From Chthonomonadales bacterium (lineage in GTDB: Bacteria > Armatimonadota > Chthonomonadetes > Chthonomonadales > CAJBBX01), in the NCBI GenBank assembly GCA_027459625.1, contig DAIDHP010000029.1, positions 1-50,399 of the forward strand: a DNA stretch of 50,399 bases, in the 5' to 3' direction. Positions 8,245 through 17,164 of the stretch are shown here, in pieces; position 1 is the stretch's first letter, and each line of letters starts with the position of its first letter. The notes below the pieces were generated by a model. It did no database searches. It was not told the origin of the DNA and worked only from the letters and a program-made list of their open reading frames with translations. Position numbers and translations under genes: made by a program.

Positions 8245-10320
8245 GTGAAAAAATACGGGATAGACGCGATCAGAAATATCGGATTGTTCGGCCATCAGGG
8301 TTCGGGTAAAACATCCTTGGCCGAAGCCATGTTGTTCACCAGCGGCGGCATAGACCGCATGGGCAGGCCGGACGACGGCACCTCCACCTCCGATTTTGAT
8401 GCGGAGGAAATTAAGAGGCATATCAGTATCAATGTCGGCCTGGCTCCCTGCGAATGGCAGGGAAGGAAGATAAACATTCTTGACGTGCCGGGCTATCTTG
8501 ATTTTCAGGGAGAGATGCGAGGCGCTCTTCGAGTGGTGGATGCAGCGGTGATTATCACCCCGGCGCAATCCGCCATGGAGGTGGGCTTCGATATCGCATG
8601 GGAGTTAGCCGAGGAGCGTAATTGTCCGAGAGTCATTTTCATCAATAAGATGGATCGAGAGAACGCGGACTTTTTCAATGTCGTGGAGTTGCTCCGCTCC
8701 CAATACGGTACGATGATTGCCCCGGTACAGATTCCGATCGGGCAGGCGGATAAGTTCATTGGCATGGTGGATATTCTCCATTTGAAGGCGTATGTCGGTG
8801 TTGGAAAGGATACCGCCGAAACCAAGATACCTGATGATCTATCCGACACGGTTGCTGAGTACCGCGAGAAGCTGATTGAATCCGCTGCGGAGGGGGATGA
8901 CGAACTCCTGGAGAAATACCTCGAAACCGGAACGCTATCGGATGAAGAGGTTATCAAAGGACTTCACGCAGGCATCGATACCGGAAAAGTGGCTCCTGTG
9001 ATATGCGGCAGTTCCGCCAAGAACCAAGGAGTTTACAATCTGTTGTCTCTGATCACCGAAGCGTTTCCAAATCCCGCCGAGATGGGTGATTCCATTGGAA
9101 CATCACCGGACGGCAAGGAGATATCCAGAAAGCCGAGTGAAAACGAGCCGTTTAGCGCCTTGGTGTTCAAAACGTTGGCTGATCCTTTCGTGGGACAACT
9201 CACCTATTTCCGAGTCTTTTCAGGAACCTTGCATTCCGATTCGCATGTGCTGAATGGAAACACGGGCAAGGAGGAGCGGATCGGTCAAATTTACGTTATC
9301 AAAGGCAAGTCGCAGGAGGCGGTTCCCGAAATATCCGCCGGTGATATCGGCGCCGTGGCGAAATTATCCAACACGCATACCGGTGACACGCTCTGCGATT
9401 CGACCAAGCCGTCCATTCTTAAATCGATAGATTTTCCGAAGCCCATCTATGAGATCGCAATCAAGGCGAAGACCAAGGTGGATGAGGACAAGATGGGTCC
9501 CGCCCTGCAGAGGGTCGCGGCGGAGGACCCGACTTTTGCATATCGCAGAGACCCTGGAACCGGACAGACGGTAATCAGCGGGATGGGCGAAACACACCTG
9601 AACATCGTTGTGGAAAAATTGCGCAAGTTCGGCGCGAATGTTGACGTTGTGCAGTTGAAAGTACCTTATCGCGAAACCGTTCTAACAACCGCTCAGGGGC
9701 AAGGCAAGCACAAGAAACAGACTGGCGGACGGGGTCAATACGGCGATTGCTGGTTGAAGCTCGAGCCTAACCCGCGAGGAGCCGGATTTGAGTTCGTGGA
9801 CGCCATTGTCGGGGGAGCAATCCCGCGCCAGTATATTCCGGCGGTGGAGAAGGGGGTGCAGGATGCGATGTCAAGCGGCATCCTCTCCGGCAATCCCGTT
9901 GTGGATGTTAAATGCACATGCTACGATGGATCCTTTCACGAGGTGGACTCCTCGGAGGCTGCATTCAAAATGGCGGGCATTTTGGGCTTCAATTCCGTTG
10001 CGGCGAAAGCAAACCCTGTGATACTTGAACCGATGTGTGTCGTCTCAGTGGTCGTACCCGAGGATATGATGGGAGACGTGATGAGCGATCTTTCAGGTAA
10101 AAGAGGAAGGATCATCGGCACGGAGTCCATTGGAAGGAAACGCACCTGCGTGAAGGCGTTAGTGCCTCAATCCGAAATGCTCCGATACGCAATTGATCTG
10201 CGTTCCATCACTCGTGGGCGAGGCAGTTTCGAGATCACGCCGTCCCATTACGAAGAGGTTCCCGCGCATATAGCGCAGCAAATAATCGCGGAGTATCAAA
10301 AGAGCCGCGAGCAGTCCTAA
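8245..10320 (+). CDS. EF-G-like translational GTPase (second EF-G type)
   Basis: A 691-residue translational GTPase with all EF-G domains. The P-loop is GHQGSGKT (residues 16-23), where classical EF-G has AHIDAGKT. The switch I region reads RHISIN (58-63) instead of RGITIT. G3 is DVPGYLDF with Tyr84 where EF-G has the catalytic His of DTPGH. G4 is NKMD (134-137) and G5 is near GSSAKN. C-terminal domains IV/V are recognisable (TGGRGQYGDCWLKLEP, VDVKCTCYDGSFHEVDSSE, LSGKRGRIIGTE). These traits fit the EF-G-like (EF-G-2/FusA2) branch found as a second copy in many bacteria. Function in translocation, ribosome recycling or stress is not established. GTG start at 8245. Location between L5 and S14 is unusual. 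The normal fusA is expected upstream of tuf, outside the window. Confidence 0.9.
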   Translation: MKKYGIDAIRNIGLFGHQGSGKTSLAEAMLFTSGGIDRMGRPDDGTSTSDFDAEEIKRHISINVGLAPCEWQGRKINILDVPGYLDFQGEMRGALRVVDAAVIITPAQSAMEVGFDIAWELAEERNCPRVIFINKMDRENADFFNVVELLRSQYGTMIAPVQIPIGQADKFIGMVDILHLKAYVGVGKDTAETKIPDDLSDTVAEYREKLIESAAEGDDELLEKYLETGTLSDEEVIKGLHAGIDTGKVAPVICGSSAKNQGVYNLLSLITEAFPNPAEMGDSIGTSPDGKEISRKPSENEPFSALVFKTLADPFVGQLTYFRVFSGTLHSDSHVLNGNTGKEERIGQIYVIKGKSQEAVPEISAGDIGAVAKLSNTHTGDTLCDSTKPSILKSIDFPKPIYEIAIKAKTKVDEDKMGPALQRVAAEDPTFAYRRDPGTGQTVISGMGETHLNIVVEKLRKFGANVDVVQLKVPYRETVLTTAQGQGKHKKQTGGRGQYGDCWLKLEPNPRGAGFEFVDAIVGGAIPRQYIPAVEKGVQDAMSSGILSGNPVVDVKCTCYDGSFHEVDSSEAAFKMAGILGFNSVAAKANPVILEPMCVVSVVVPEDMMGDVMSDLSGKRGRIIGTESIGRKRTCVKALVPQSEMLRYAIDLRSITRGRGSFEITPSHYEEVPAHIAQQIIAEYQKSREQS

Positions 10321-10404
10321 CAATCAAATTCTCCGTGCCCAAAAGACGGAGGAAATCCAACGTTACCAGTCGCGCGCCAACCGCGACTCCGACGGGAGGT
10401 TAAA

Positions 10405-10590
10405 TTGGCGAAAGTATGTTTGATTGAGAAAGCGAAACGTCCGCCCAAGTTCAAAGTTCGCGGATATACGCGTTGCAACGTGTGCGGTCGTCCGCGCGCT
10501 GTGTTTCGCAAGTTTGGAATCTGCCGAATCTGCTTGCGCGAGATGGCTCATCGCGGATTAGTACCCGGCATGACCAAGTCGAGCTGGTAA
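10405..10590 (+). CDS. rpsZ: 30S ribosomal protein S14, zinc-binding type Z (uS14)
   Basis: Short 61-residue S14 of the 30S head. It has two CxxC pairs, C24/C27 (CNVC) and C40/C43 (CRIC), which mark the zinc-binding form, and the conserved end [20 protein letters not shown] followed by TKSSW. The start is TTG 10405, positioned after GGGAGG with about six bases of spacing. No ATG is available in frame. It is separated from rplE by the EF-G-like gene and followed 12 bases later by rpsH, its usual partner. Confidence 0.96.
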   Translation: MAKVCLIEKAKRPPKFKVRGYTRCNVCGRPRAVFRKFGICRICLREMAHRGLVPGMTKSSW

Positions 10591-10602
10591 GGAGATAAGA
10601 AA

Positions 10603-11004
10603 ATGTCATATACCACCGATCCGGTCGCGGACCTTTTAACCCGCATCCGTAACGCCAATAACGCACATCACGAATCCGTCCAGTTATCAGGCAGCAAATT
10701 GAAACTGGAAATCGTTAAAATCCTCAAAGAGGAAGGCTTTGTCAAGAACTACGAAGTGATATCCAACCCCAAGCAGGACCAGATCAAGGTATTTTTGAAC
10801 TATGGCCCGCATCGAGAGAAGGTCATCACAAACTTGGAGCGCATAAGCAAGCCCGGTCTGCGTGTTTACACCGGAACCGATCGTGTTCCGCGCGTTCTAA
10901 GAGGACTAGGGATTGCGATCCTAACGACATCTCAAGGCGTCATGACCGACAAACAGGCGAGACGCAAGGGTATCGGAGGAGAGGTTCTCTGTTACGTTTG
11001 GTAG
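10603..11004 (+). CDS. rpsH: 30S ribosomal protein S8 (uS8)
   Basis: Central-domain 16S rRNA-binding protein that regulates the spc operon in some bacteria. It has 133 residues, standard. It starts [20 protein letters not shown] and has [13 protein letters not shown], the conserved [20 protein letters not shown] and a C-terminus [11 protein letters not shown]. The ATG follows AAGGAGAT closely. It precedes rplF by 45 bases. Confidence 0.98.
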   Translation: MSYTTDPVADLLTRIRNANNAHHESVQLSGSKLKLEIVKILKEEGFVKNYEVISNPKQDQIKVFLNYGPHREKVITNLERISKPGLRVYTGTDRVPRVLRGLGIAILTTSQGVMTDKQARRKGIGGEVLCYVW

Positions 11005-11049
11005 TTCATTTTAAGATCGAACCGCAGTAATGCGTTCAGGAGATATGTA

Positions 11050-11625
11050 ATGTCCAGAATCGGGAAACGTCCCATCCCCCTGCCCCCCAAAGTGGAGGTG
11101 CAGGTGGGCGAAGGCTCAATCACCGTCAAGGGGCCTAAAGGTGCGCTCACCAAGCCTTTCAACCCCGACATGATCGTTAAGGTTGAAGATAATCAGATAA
11201 TCGTGGATCGTCCTTCCGAGAGCAAGAAGCATCGCTCTCTGCATGGCTTGACTCGCACGATTATCGCCAATATGGTGGAGGGAGTCACAAACGGTTATTC
11301 CAAAACATTGGATGTGGTGGGTGTGGGTTTCCGTACCGGCTTGAACGGTAAAAACGTAACCCTAACCGTAGGCTACAGCCATGGCGTGGAGATACCGCCA
11401 AGCCCCGGTATCGAGTTCGAGGCTGGAACGGAACAAGCCACCCGTACCCCCTTTGTGATCGTCAAGGGGATTGACAAGGAGGTGGTGGGTCAAACCGCCG
11501 CCATGATTCGCTCCATTCGCAAACCCGAACCGTACAAAGGCAAAGGGATACGGTATCGGGGTGAGGTGATACGTCGCAAGGCCGGCAAGAGCGGCAAGGC
11601 TGGCGGAAAAGGCGGCAAGAAGTAA
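11050..11625 (+). CDS. rplF: 50S ribosomal protein L6 (uL6)
   Basis: 50S protein at the factor-binding region, with two repeated domains. It has 191 residues. It begins MSRIGKRPIPLPPKVEVQVG and includes VKGPKGALTKPF, LHGLTRTIIANMVEGVTNGY and the C-terminal signature IRKPEPYKGKGIRYRGEVI. It ends with a lysine/glycine-rich tail KAGKSGKAGGKGGKK, slightly longer than common. The ATG follows AGGAGAT. A terminator-like hairpin and a promoter follow it. Confidence 0.98.
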   Translation: MSRIGKRPIPLPPKVEVQVGEGSITVKGPKGALTKPFNPDMIVKVEDNQIIVDRPSESKKHRSLHGLTRTIIANMVEGVTNGYSKTLDVVGVGFRTGLNGKNVTLTVGYSHGVEIPPSPGIEFEAGTEQATRTPFVIVKGIDKEVVGQTAAMIRSIRKPEPYKGKGIRYRGEVIRRKAGKSGKAGGKGGKK

Positions 11626-11642
11626 TACGGAACGGAGATTCG

Positions 11643-11675
11643 GAGGACGCGCGATCCCGCACCACGCGTCCTCTT
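11643..11675 (+). terminator. Terminator-like hairpin after rplF
   Basis: A perfect 9-bp stem, GAGGACGCG at 11643-11651 with CGCGTCCTC at 11665-11673, encloses a 13-base loop. It is followed only by TTATGAC rather than a real T-run, so it may attenuate rather than fully terminate. It lies 17 bases after the rplF stop and 20 bases before the -35 of a good promoter, a terminator-promoter pair within the r-protein series. Confidence 0.5.
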
Positions 11676-11695
11676 ATGACGAATCCCAAAGACTA

Positions 11696-11724
11696 TTGAC
11701 CCTTGATTGGATTGAGGGTATAAT
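11696..11724 (+). promoter_or_regulatory. Strong sigma70-type promoter before rplR
   Basis: TTGACC at 11696-11701 and a perfect TATAAT at 11719-11724 are separated by 17 bases, close to the ideal housekeeping promoter. Transcription would start near 11731, giving a leader of about 60 bases before the rplR ATG. It would drive rplR-rpsE-rpmD-rplO-secY-adk and onward independently of the S10/spc front part. Confidence 0.8.
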
Positions 11725-11791
11725 CTAACTTCGTGTCCGTTCAAGAACGGAAATGTTGTCGGGTCGGAAATCCGACGGCAGGGGAAACAAA

Positions 11792-12151
11792 ATGAACGAT
11801 AAACAACGACTTCGATTGAAAAGGCACCGCAGAGTGCGCGGCAAGGTTTATGGAACCGCAAGTCGTCCGCGACTGAATGTTTTTCGAAGCCTGAAACATA
11901 TCTATGCGCAATTGGTTGACGACGATAAAGGAACCACATTGGTTAGCGCCTCCACAGTCGAACCCTCCTACAGAGAAACCGGTAAAACGGGCGGAGATAT
12001 TAAAGCCGCCGAGGTTATTGGAGAAGCCATCGCCAAAAAGGCTCTCGAAGCCGGAATCGCCAAGGTTGTATTCGACCGCGGGGGTTACAAATATCACGGC
12101 AGGGTGAAATCCCTTGCCGATGCGGCTCGCAAGGGTGGACTTGAATTTTAA
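11792..12151 (+). CDS. rplR: 50S ribosomal protein L18 (uL18)
   Basis: 5S rRNA-binding protein. I start it at ATG 11792, giving 119 residues ([20 protein letters not shown]), the normal L18 length. An in-frame ATG at 11753 would add 13 atypical residues. Conserved elements are [20 protein letters not shown], a middle variable part, and [20 protein letters not shown] ending REGL-like KGGLEF. The ribosome binding site is only AGGGG, so the exact start is slightly uncertain. It follows its own promoter. Confidence 0.95.
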   Translation: MNDKQRLRLKRHRRVRGKVYGTASRPRLNVFRSLKHIYAQLVDDDKGTTLVSASTVEPSYRETGKTGGDIKAAEVIGEAIAKKALEAGIAKVVFDRGGYKYHGRVKSLADAARKGGLEF

Positions 12152-12222
12152 AGCAAATGGGATAGTTGCTGTCCCGAGCCCCATGAATAATAATGCGGGG
12201 CTCCTATTTGAAGGAGTGAGGA

Positions 12223-12765
12223 ATGCCTAGGATAAATGCGGACACTCTGAACTTGGAAGAGCGTGTCGTACGCACGAACAAGGTGCAGAAAACCCATAAG
12301 GGCGGTAGAACCATGAGTTGGAACACCCTCGTGGTCGTTGGCGACAGAAAAGGATATGTCGGAGCTGGATTAGGCAAAGCCCGTGCGATCCCTGACGCCA
12401 TACGCAAAGGGGTTGAGTCGGCTAAGAAAAATCTAATCCCAGTTCCAATGGTTGGCACCACCATCCCGCACGAAATCATCGCCTCCCATGGCGCCGCGCA
12501 GGTTCTCTTGAAACCCGCCGCTCCGGGTACGGGCATTGTGGCGGGTAGTTCCGTTCGAACAATATTGGAGCTTGCCGGAATCACCGATGTGCTTGGCAAG
12601 TCGCTTGGCTCCGCTAACGCCATCAATATTGCGTGGGCCACCATCTCCGCGATAAAAAAACTCAAGAATGCCGAGGATGTCGCTCGCTTACGGGGGAAAA
12701 CCGTTCAGGAGATGTGTCCATGGATGCCGAGAGTGGAAATTTCGGAGGTCGCTTCAGATGAATAA
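12223..12765 (+). CDS. rpsE: 30S ribosomal protein S5 (uS5)
   Basis: Decoding-fidelity protein at the mRNA entry site. It has 180 residues. [20 protein letters not shown] is followed by [18 protein letters not shown], the RNA-binding motif, and later [20 protein letters not shown] and [20 protein letters not shown]. The ATG follows AAGGAGTGAGG. Its last eight bases overlap the rpmD start region (ATG 12758), a coupled pair. Confidence 0.98.
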   Translation: MPRINADTLNLEERVVRTNKVQKTHKGGRTMSWNTLVVVGDRKGYVGAGLGKARAIPDAIRKGVESAKKNLIPVPMVGTTIPHEIIASHGAAQVLLKPAAPGTGIVAGSSVRTILELAGITDVLGKSLGSANAINIAWATISAIKKLKNAEDVARLRGKTVQEMCPWMPRVEISEVASDE

Positions 12766-12943
12766 GATCAGGATAACATTGGTGAAAAGCCCGATTAGCT
12801 GCCCGTGGCCGCAGAAGCGAACGGCTATTGCGCTCGGATTATCCAAAATGCATCGCACTGTGGTCCATCCGGATAATGCGCAGATCCGCGGAATGGTCAA
12901 AGCGATTGAGCATTTGGTTTGCGTTCAGCCTGCGGAAGAGTGA
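12758..12943 (+). CDS. rpmD: 50S ribosomal protein L30 (uL30)
   Basis: Small 50S protein of 61 residues: [20 protein letters not shown], then [20 protein letters not shown] and [12 protein letters not shown], all family features. The start ATG 12758 lies inside the end of rpsE, with GGAGG about nine bases upstream. Longer upstream in-frame starts would lie deep in rpsE and are rejected. The order S5-L30-L15 is standard. Confidence 0.95.
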   Translation: MNKIRITLVKSPISCPWPQKRTAIALGLSKMHRTVVHPDNAQIRGMVKAIEHLVCVQPAEE

Positions 12944-13025
12944 ATTCAGATTTTACATCGCTCCACGGAGCGTACAGGCGGAAGGTTGAGCCATTCCGTC
13001 CTTGAAAAGAGCGGAGACTACAGAT

Positions 13026-13463
13026 ATGCAGATATGCGATATAAAACCGGTGGAGGGTTCCACTCATAGAAACAAAAAAGTCGGGAGAGGTCCTGGCTCC
13101 GGTCATGGCAAAACCAGCGGACGAGGTCACAAGGGAAACAAGGCGAGAGGCCAGGTCAACCCTAACTTCGAAGGAGGGCAAACCCCGTTGCATCGAAGGT
13201 TACCGCAGTTGCGTGGCTTTAAGAGTGTGAACCGCAAGTCATACGCCGTCGTAAACGTAAGCGATTTGAACACCTTTGAAAACGGTACGGAGATCACCGC
13301 GGAGCTTCTAGCCGAGTGCGGGCTGATCCGAGGCGCCGAAGAGGGTTTGAAAATTCTCGCTGATGGCGACATGACAAAAAAGTTAATTGTAAAAGCTCAT
13401 AAGTTTAGCGCGAAGGCTGCGGAGAAGATAGCCGCCGCCGGTGGCGAAGCCATCACGTTGTAA
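13026..13463 (+). CDS. rplO: 50S ribosomal protein L15 (uL15)
   Basis: Late-assembly 50S protein. The start ATG 13026 is nine bases after GCGGAG and gives 145 residues, beginning [20 protein letters not shown]. The glycine-rich N-terminal half [20 protein letters not shown] and [20 protein letters not shown] are typical, as is the end [20 protein letters not shown]. An in-frame ATG at 13002 adds eight residues without a better binding site. secY follows after 126 bases. Confidence 0.96.
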   Translation: MQICDIKPVEGSTHRNKKVGRGPGSGHGKTSGRGHKGNKARGQVNPNFEGGQTPLHRRLPQLRGFKSVNRKSYAVVNVSDLNTFENGTEITAELLAECGLIRGAEEGLKILADGDMTKKLIVKAHKFSAKAAEKIAAAGGEAITL

Positions 13464-13589
13464 TTCACACAGGTGAGGCTCGGCTCGTACATTTGTTCAT
13501 CATTCTGAGGCGATTGCAAATTGTCAAAATGCGGGTTATTTCTCTGAAGTGCGATATGCAATTGCCTGAATCAAAAAAGGTTTTCCGAA

Positions 13590-14888
13590 ATGATTGAATC
13601 GCTGGTGGCGGCGTTCCGTATCCCGGAACTTAAAAGACGCATCCAGTATGTGCTGTTAATGTTCGCCATATTTGTGCTTGGCGCCCACATTCCCGCTCCG
13701 GGAGTGAACCATGAGGCGGTCGATCGCATTTTTGGCGGTCAGAACGGCTTACTGGGGCTTGTAGATGCATTCTCTGGAGGCGCATTAAGACGAATGTCGA
13801 TATTCGCCTTGGGCGTTATGCCATACATCAACGCTACCATCATTATGCAGATGCTAACCATGGCCATTCCCCAACTTGAGGAGTTAAGCAAGGAGGGGGA
13901 GTCGGGCAGGAAGCAGATAGCTAAAATCACTCGTTATATGACAATTGGCCTTGCCTTGGTGCAAGCTATTGGGTTTAGCTATTCGTTCGGCGCCGTCGCT
14001 CATGATACCATATTCAGCATGTTGCAGATGTGGATTTCCATGACTGCGGGCACATGCCTCCTGATGTGGATTGGCGAGCAAATAACGGAAAAAGGTGTCG
14101 GAAACGGTATTTCCCTGGTGATTTTCGCCGGTATTATGACCTACATGCCTTTCGAAGTGGGCACGGTTTATGAATCCGTCGTGAAAAACCTGATCAATCC
14201 GTTTAATGTGCTTTTGATGATTGTTATCTTCATTCTTACGATTCTCGGAATCGTTTTCGTGGAGAGAGGGCAGAGGAAGATCCCCATCCAGCATGCGAAG
14301 CGTGTAATTGGAATGAGAGTGACCCAGGGCGGAAGTTCATTCCTACCCATAAGAGTAGATACCGCAGGGGTGATTCCCATCATCTTCGCCATCTCGCTGG
14401 TGATGTTCCCTGCGCAGATTTTCGGGGCGATTCCGATAAAATCCACAAGCTGGTTCGCCAACGTTAAGAACATAGCTATTCAGATGATACCGGGAAACAG
14501 TTGGTGGGGAACCTTATTGTATGTGCTGTTGATCATAGTGTTCACCTATTTTTATACTTCCATCATCATGAACGTTCATGACATGGCGGATAATCTGAAA
14601 CGGTACGGAAATTATATTCCCGGCATCCGACCTGGCAAGCCGACTTTTGATTATCTGGATCGAGTTGTTTCCAGGATCACGCTTGCAGGTGCGGTCTTCC
14701 TTGCGGCTGTCGCTTTGATGCAGTACATCGCGCCACAGATCACAGGAGTCACATCCTTCAGTTTGGTGGGAGGCATATCCCTTTTGATCGTAGTCGGTGT
14801 CGCCATCGAAACCATGCAGGCGATTGAATCGCAGTTGTTAATGCGCAATTACGAGGGATTTATCAAATCAAGCGGGATTAATCAATAA
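13590..14888 (+). CDS. secY: Protein translocase channel SecY
   Basis: Inner-membrane pore of the Sec translocon. It has 432 residues and about ten hydrophobic segments. The start reads MIESLVAAFRIPELKRRIQY, the plug/TM2a region has NHEAVDRIFGGQNGLLGLVD and FSGGALRRMSIFALGVMPYI, and cytoplasmic loops include VERGQRKIPIQHAKR. NNYIPGIRPGKPT appears here as GNYIPGIRPGKPTFDYLDRV. The ribosome binding site is weak. It takes its standard place after L15 and before adk/map. Confidence 0.97.
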   Translation: MIESLVAAFRIPELKRRIQYVLLMFAIFVLGAHIPAPGVNHEAVDRIFGGQNGLLGLVDAFSGGALRRMSIFALGVMPYINATIIMQMLTMAIPQLEELSKEGESGRKQIAKITRYMTIGLALVQAIGFSYSFGAVAHDTIFSMLQMWISMTAGTCLLMWIGEQITEKGVGNGISLVIFAGIMTYMPFEVGTVYESVVKNLINPFNVLLMIVIFILTILGIVFVERGQRKIPIQHAKRVIGMRVTQGGSSFLPIRVDTAGVIPIIFAISLVMFPAQIFGAIPIKSTSWFANVKNIAIQMIPGNSWWGTLLYVLLIIVFTYFYTSIIMNVHDMADNLKRYGNYIPGIRPGKPTFDYLDRVVSRITLAGAVFLAAVALMQYIAPQITGVTSFSLVGGISLLIVVGVAIETMQAIESQLLMRNYEGFIKSSGINQ

Positions 14889-14926
14889 GCGGATCGATAG
14901 TGCAATAATCTTTTGTTTGATTTTAT

Positions 14927-14961
14927 GCAAGACAAGTGCGGCTTATTTTAAATTGTCTTGC
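14927..14961 (+). promoter_or_regulatory. Inverted repeat in the secY-adk gap
   Basis: A perfect 9-bp inverted repeat, GCAAGACAA at 14927-14935 and TTGTCTTGC at 14953-14961, ends 30 bases before the adk start. There is no T-run after it, so it is not a simple terminator. It could be an attenuating stem or a translational control element. No function can be assigned from sequence. Confidence 0.35.
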
Positions 14962-14991
14962 CATGCAACATAGTAAGAAATGAGGATTGGC

Positions 14992-15633
14992 ATGATATAC
15001 ATACTCTTAGGACCGCCAGGAGCGGGGAAAGGTACGCAAGGGGTTAGAATCGCAGACGCGAATGGAATTCCGACCATCTCCACGGGAGGAATTTTCCGAG
15101 ATATGGCTGCTGCGGGAACTCCTCTTGGTTTGCAGGCGAAGTCGTATTTTTCCCATGGTAAACTGGTTCCCGATGAAATCGTGATCGGGCTGGTCAAGGA
15201 GCGTATCAGTCTGGATGATTGCAAGAACGGATTTCTTTTGGATGGGTTTCCACGAACGATTGCTCAAGCGGACGCTTTGGAAAAGATCCTTGCCGAGCTT
15301 GGCTTGAAACTGGATGGAGCCTTGGATTTCAGTGTGTCCGACGAGGAGCTAATCAGAAGGCTGTCCGGAAGAAGAACCTGCAAATCATGCGGCGCCACAT
15401 ATCATATCGAGTTCATGCCTCCGAAGATTATGGATATTTGCGACAATTGCGGGGGCTCACTAATACAACGCACTGATGACGCCCCGGAGTCAATTATAAC
15501 TCGCTTGGCTGAATATAATAACAAAACAGCGCCATTGATTTCATATTACAAAGAACGAGGGTTCCTGAAAAACGTAGCAGCAGATGCGACGCCGGATGAA
15601 ATCTATCAGAGAGTGCTTAAAATTATTTCCTGA
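14992..15633 (+). CDS. adk: Adenylate kinase, zinc-LID type
   Basis: Catalyses ATP + AMP = 2 ADP. It has 213 residues from ATG 14992, chosen because TGAGGA lies five bases upstream. An in-frame ATG at 14980 has no binding site. The P-loop is GPPGAGKGTQ (7-16). The AMP-binding part has STGGIFRDM and LLDGFPRTIAQADAL. The long LID contains CKSCG ... CDNCG, four cysteines that bind structural zinc. It is cotranscribed with secY and map in the standard arrangement. Confidence 0.96.
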   Translation: MIYILLGPPGAGKGTQGVRIADANGIPTISTGGIFRDMAAAGTPLGLQAKSYFSHGKLVPDEIVIGLVKERISLDDCKNGFLLDGFPRTIAQADALEKILAELGLKLDGALDFSVSDEELIRRLSGRRTCKSCGATYHIEFMPPKIMDICDNCGGSLIQRTDDAPESIITRLAEYNNKTAPLISYYKERGFLKNVAADATPDEIYQRVLKIIS

Positions 15634-15741
15634 GTTGAATTGAGCAAAGCGGAATGTGGTGAATCAAGAAACGGATACGCTTTGCGGTAAGTGCAATACC
15701 CGTTCTTTTTTGCAGTTCCAAATGTGAGCGTTTTTAAAAAT

Positions 15742-16509
15742 ATGATTGTTATAAAGACTCCGAATGAGATAGAGAAGATTCGTCAAGCGGGCAAAGTGGT
15801 ACATCTATGCCTTAAATCAATGGGAGAGTCGATCGTACCGGAGCAGTCAACAACAAACGACTTGGAATCCGTGGCGATGGATATTATCACCACATCGTCC
15901 GGTGAGTCCGCATTTTTGGGATACGCACCGTATGGATATTCACCCTATCCCGCTTGGACTTGCGTATCGGTGAATGAAGAGGTGGTTCACGGCATACCCG
16001 GCAAACGAGTCCTCCATGAAGGCGACCTTGTGAGTTGTGACGTAGGGGTGATACTGAATGGTTTTTATGCGGATGCGGCGTGGACCTTTCCGGTGGGGGA
16101 TGTCTCCGAAGCGGACGCTCGACTGCTGAAATGCGGGCAGGAAGCGTTAATGAAAGCAATAGAGTTTGCGAAAGCCGGGGGGCGCCTCGGGGATGTATGC
16201 CATGCGGTGGAGAAACACGCGATGAGATACGGATACACCGTGGTGCGGGAGTTGGTGGGGCATGGTGTGGGCAAAAGCCTGCATGAAGAGCCGCCGATCC
16301 CAAATTACGGCAAGCCGGGAATGGGTCCGACTCTTCGCGAAGGTATGACTTTGGCGATTGAGCCTATGATCAATGAAGGTCATAGTGCGGTCGAAGCCTT
16401 GGAAGATGGATGGACCATTGTAACTCGTGATCGGAAACGTTCGGTGCATTTCGAGCATACCATTGCTGTGACAAGAAACGGCCCGAGAATTTTGACCGAG
16501 GGGGAATAG
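15742..16509 (+). CDS. map: Methionine aminopeptidase, type I
   Basis: Removes the initiator methionine from nascent proteins. Metal and catalytic residues are all recognisable: the HGIP histidine, the two aspartates of SCDVGVILNGFYADAAWT, the histidine of LVGHGVGKSLHEEP, the glutamate of LAIEPMINEG and that of VHFEHTIAV. From ATG 15742 the protein is 255 residues, the family length. In-frame GTGs at 15691 and 15724 would add up to 17 residues, and none of the starts has a clear binding site, so the 5' end is uncertain. The stop is directly followed by the infA ATG. Confidence 0.95.
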   Translation: MIVIKTPNEIEKIRQAGKVVHLCLKSMGESIVPEQSTTNDLESVAMDIITTSSGESAFLGYAPYGYSPYPAWTCVSVNEEVVHGIPGKRVLHEGDLVSCDVGVILNGFYADAAWTFPVGDVSEADARLLKCGQEALMKAIEFAKAGGRLGDVCHAVEKHAMRYGYTVVRELVGHGVGKSLHEEPPIPNYGKPGMGPTLREGMTLAIEPMINEGHSAVEALEDGWTIVTRDRKRSVHFEHTIAVTRNGPRILTEGE

Positions 16510-16845
16510 ATGCCAGCTAAACGTCCAGGGAGTGATGGATCCAGTCATACCCCTAAAAAGGGGAATCAGCGCGGCGGGAAACCGGCTGCGCCGAAAACTC
16601 ATAAGCCAGCGCCTTCGAGCGAGGATGATTCCAAGGAAAAAGGAATAGAGGTCGAGGGGGTCGTATCCGAAAATCTTCCCAACGCCATGTTCCGTGTCAA
16701 ATTGGAGAGTGAGCACGAGGTGATCGCCCATGTGTCCGGTAAGATCAGAATGAATTTTATCAGGATACTGCCAGGGGATAGAGTGCGCGTGGAATTGTCA
16801 CCCTACGATTTAACTCGAGGTCGTATTATGTACCGATATCGATGA
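16510..16845 (+). CDS. infA: Translation initiation factor IF-1 with N-terminal extension
   Basis: OB-fold initiation factor that occupies the A site. Residues from about 45 match normal IF-1 nearly completely: [40 protein letters not shown] and [20 protein letters not shown]. In front lie about 44 extra residues rich in Lys, Pro, Gly and Ser ([38 protein letters not shown]). The ATG directly follows the map stop and has GAGGGGGA upstream. No ATG, GTG or TTG occurs in frame between it and the core, so the tail appears to be translated. Ordinary IF-1 has about 72 residues; this one has 111. Confidence 0.93.
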   Translation: MPAKRPGSDGSSHTPKKGNQRGGKPAAPKTHKPAPSSEDDSKEKGIEVEGVVSENLPNAMFRVKLESEHEVIAHVSGKIRMNFIRILPGDRVRVELSPYDLTRGRIMYRYR

Positions 16846-16977
16846 TATTAAATCAGCATGAGCTGTCGCCTGTGATTATTGGCGCGCCATGCAGGGAAAT
16901 AGAATTGGGAAGGAAATGCGCCCCTCCAGAGCGAGGCGGAACGTATGCGCCGCTCCCAGAGGAAGGATGATGCATTC

Positions 16978-17091
16978 ATGAAAGTGAGAGCTTCTGTCAA
17001 GAAAATCTGTGACAAGTGCAAGATTATCAAAAGAGAAGGGGTAATTCGCGTCATCTGTAAAAACCCCAAACATAAACAGCGACAAGGATAA
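16978..17091 (+). CDS. rpmJ: 50S ribosomal protein L36 (bL36)
   Basis: A 37-residue zinc protein of the large subunit, starting [20 protein letters not shown] and ending [10 protein letters not shown]. The CxxC pair (C11, C14), C27 and H32 are the standard zinc ligands. The ATG at 16978 follows AGAGGAAGG. It lies between infA and rpsM, its normal position. The preceding 132-base gap shows no clear promoter. Confidence 0.96.
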   Translation: MKVRASVKKICDKCKIIKREGVIRVICKNPKHKQRQG

Positions 17092-17164
17092 TCCTTGTCG
17101 GATTTCAGGTTGCGGTAATAATCAAAACCGCCGCATCCGGCTGTGGTTAAACGGAGGGAATGTC

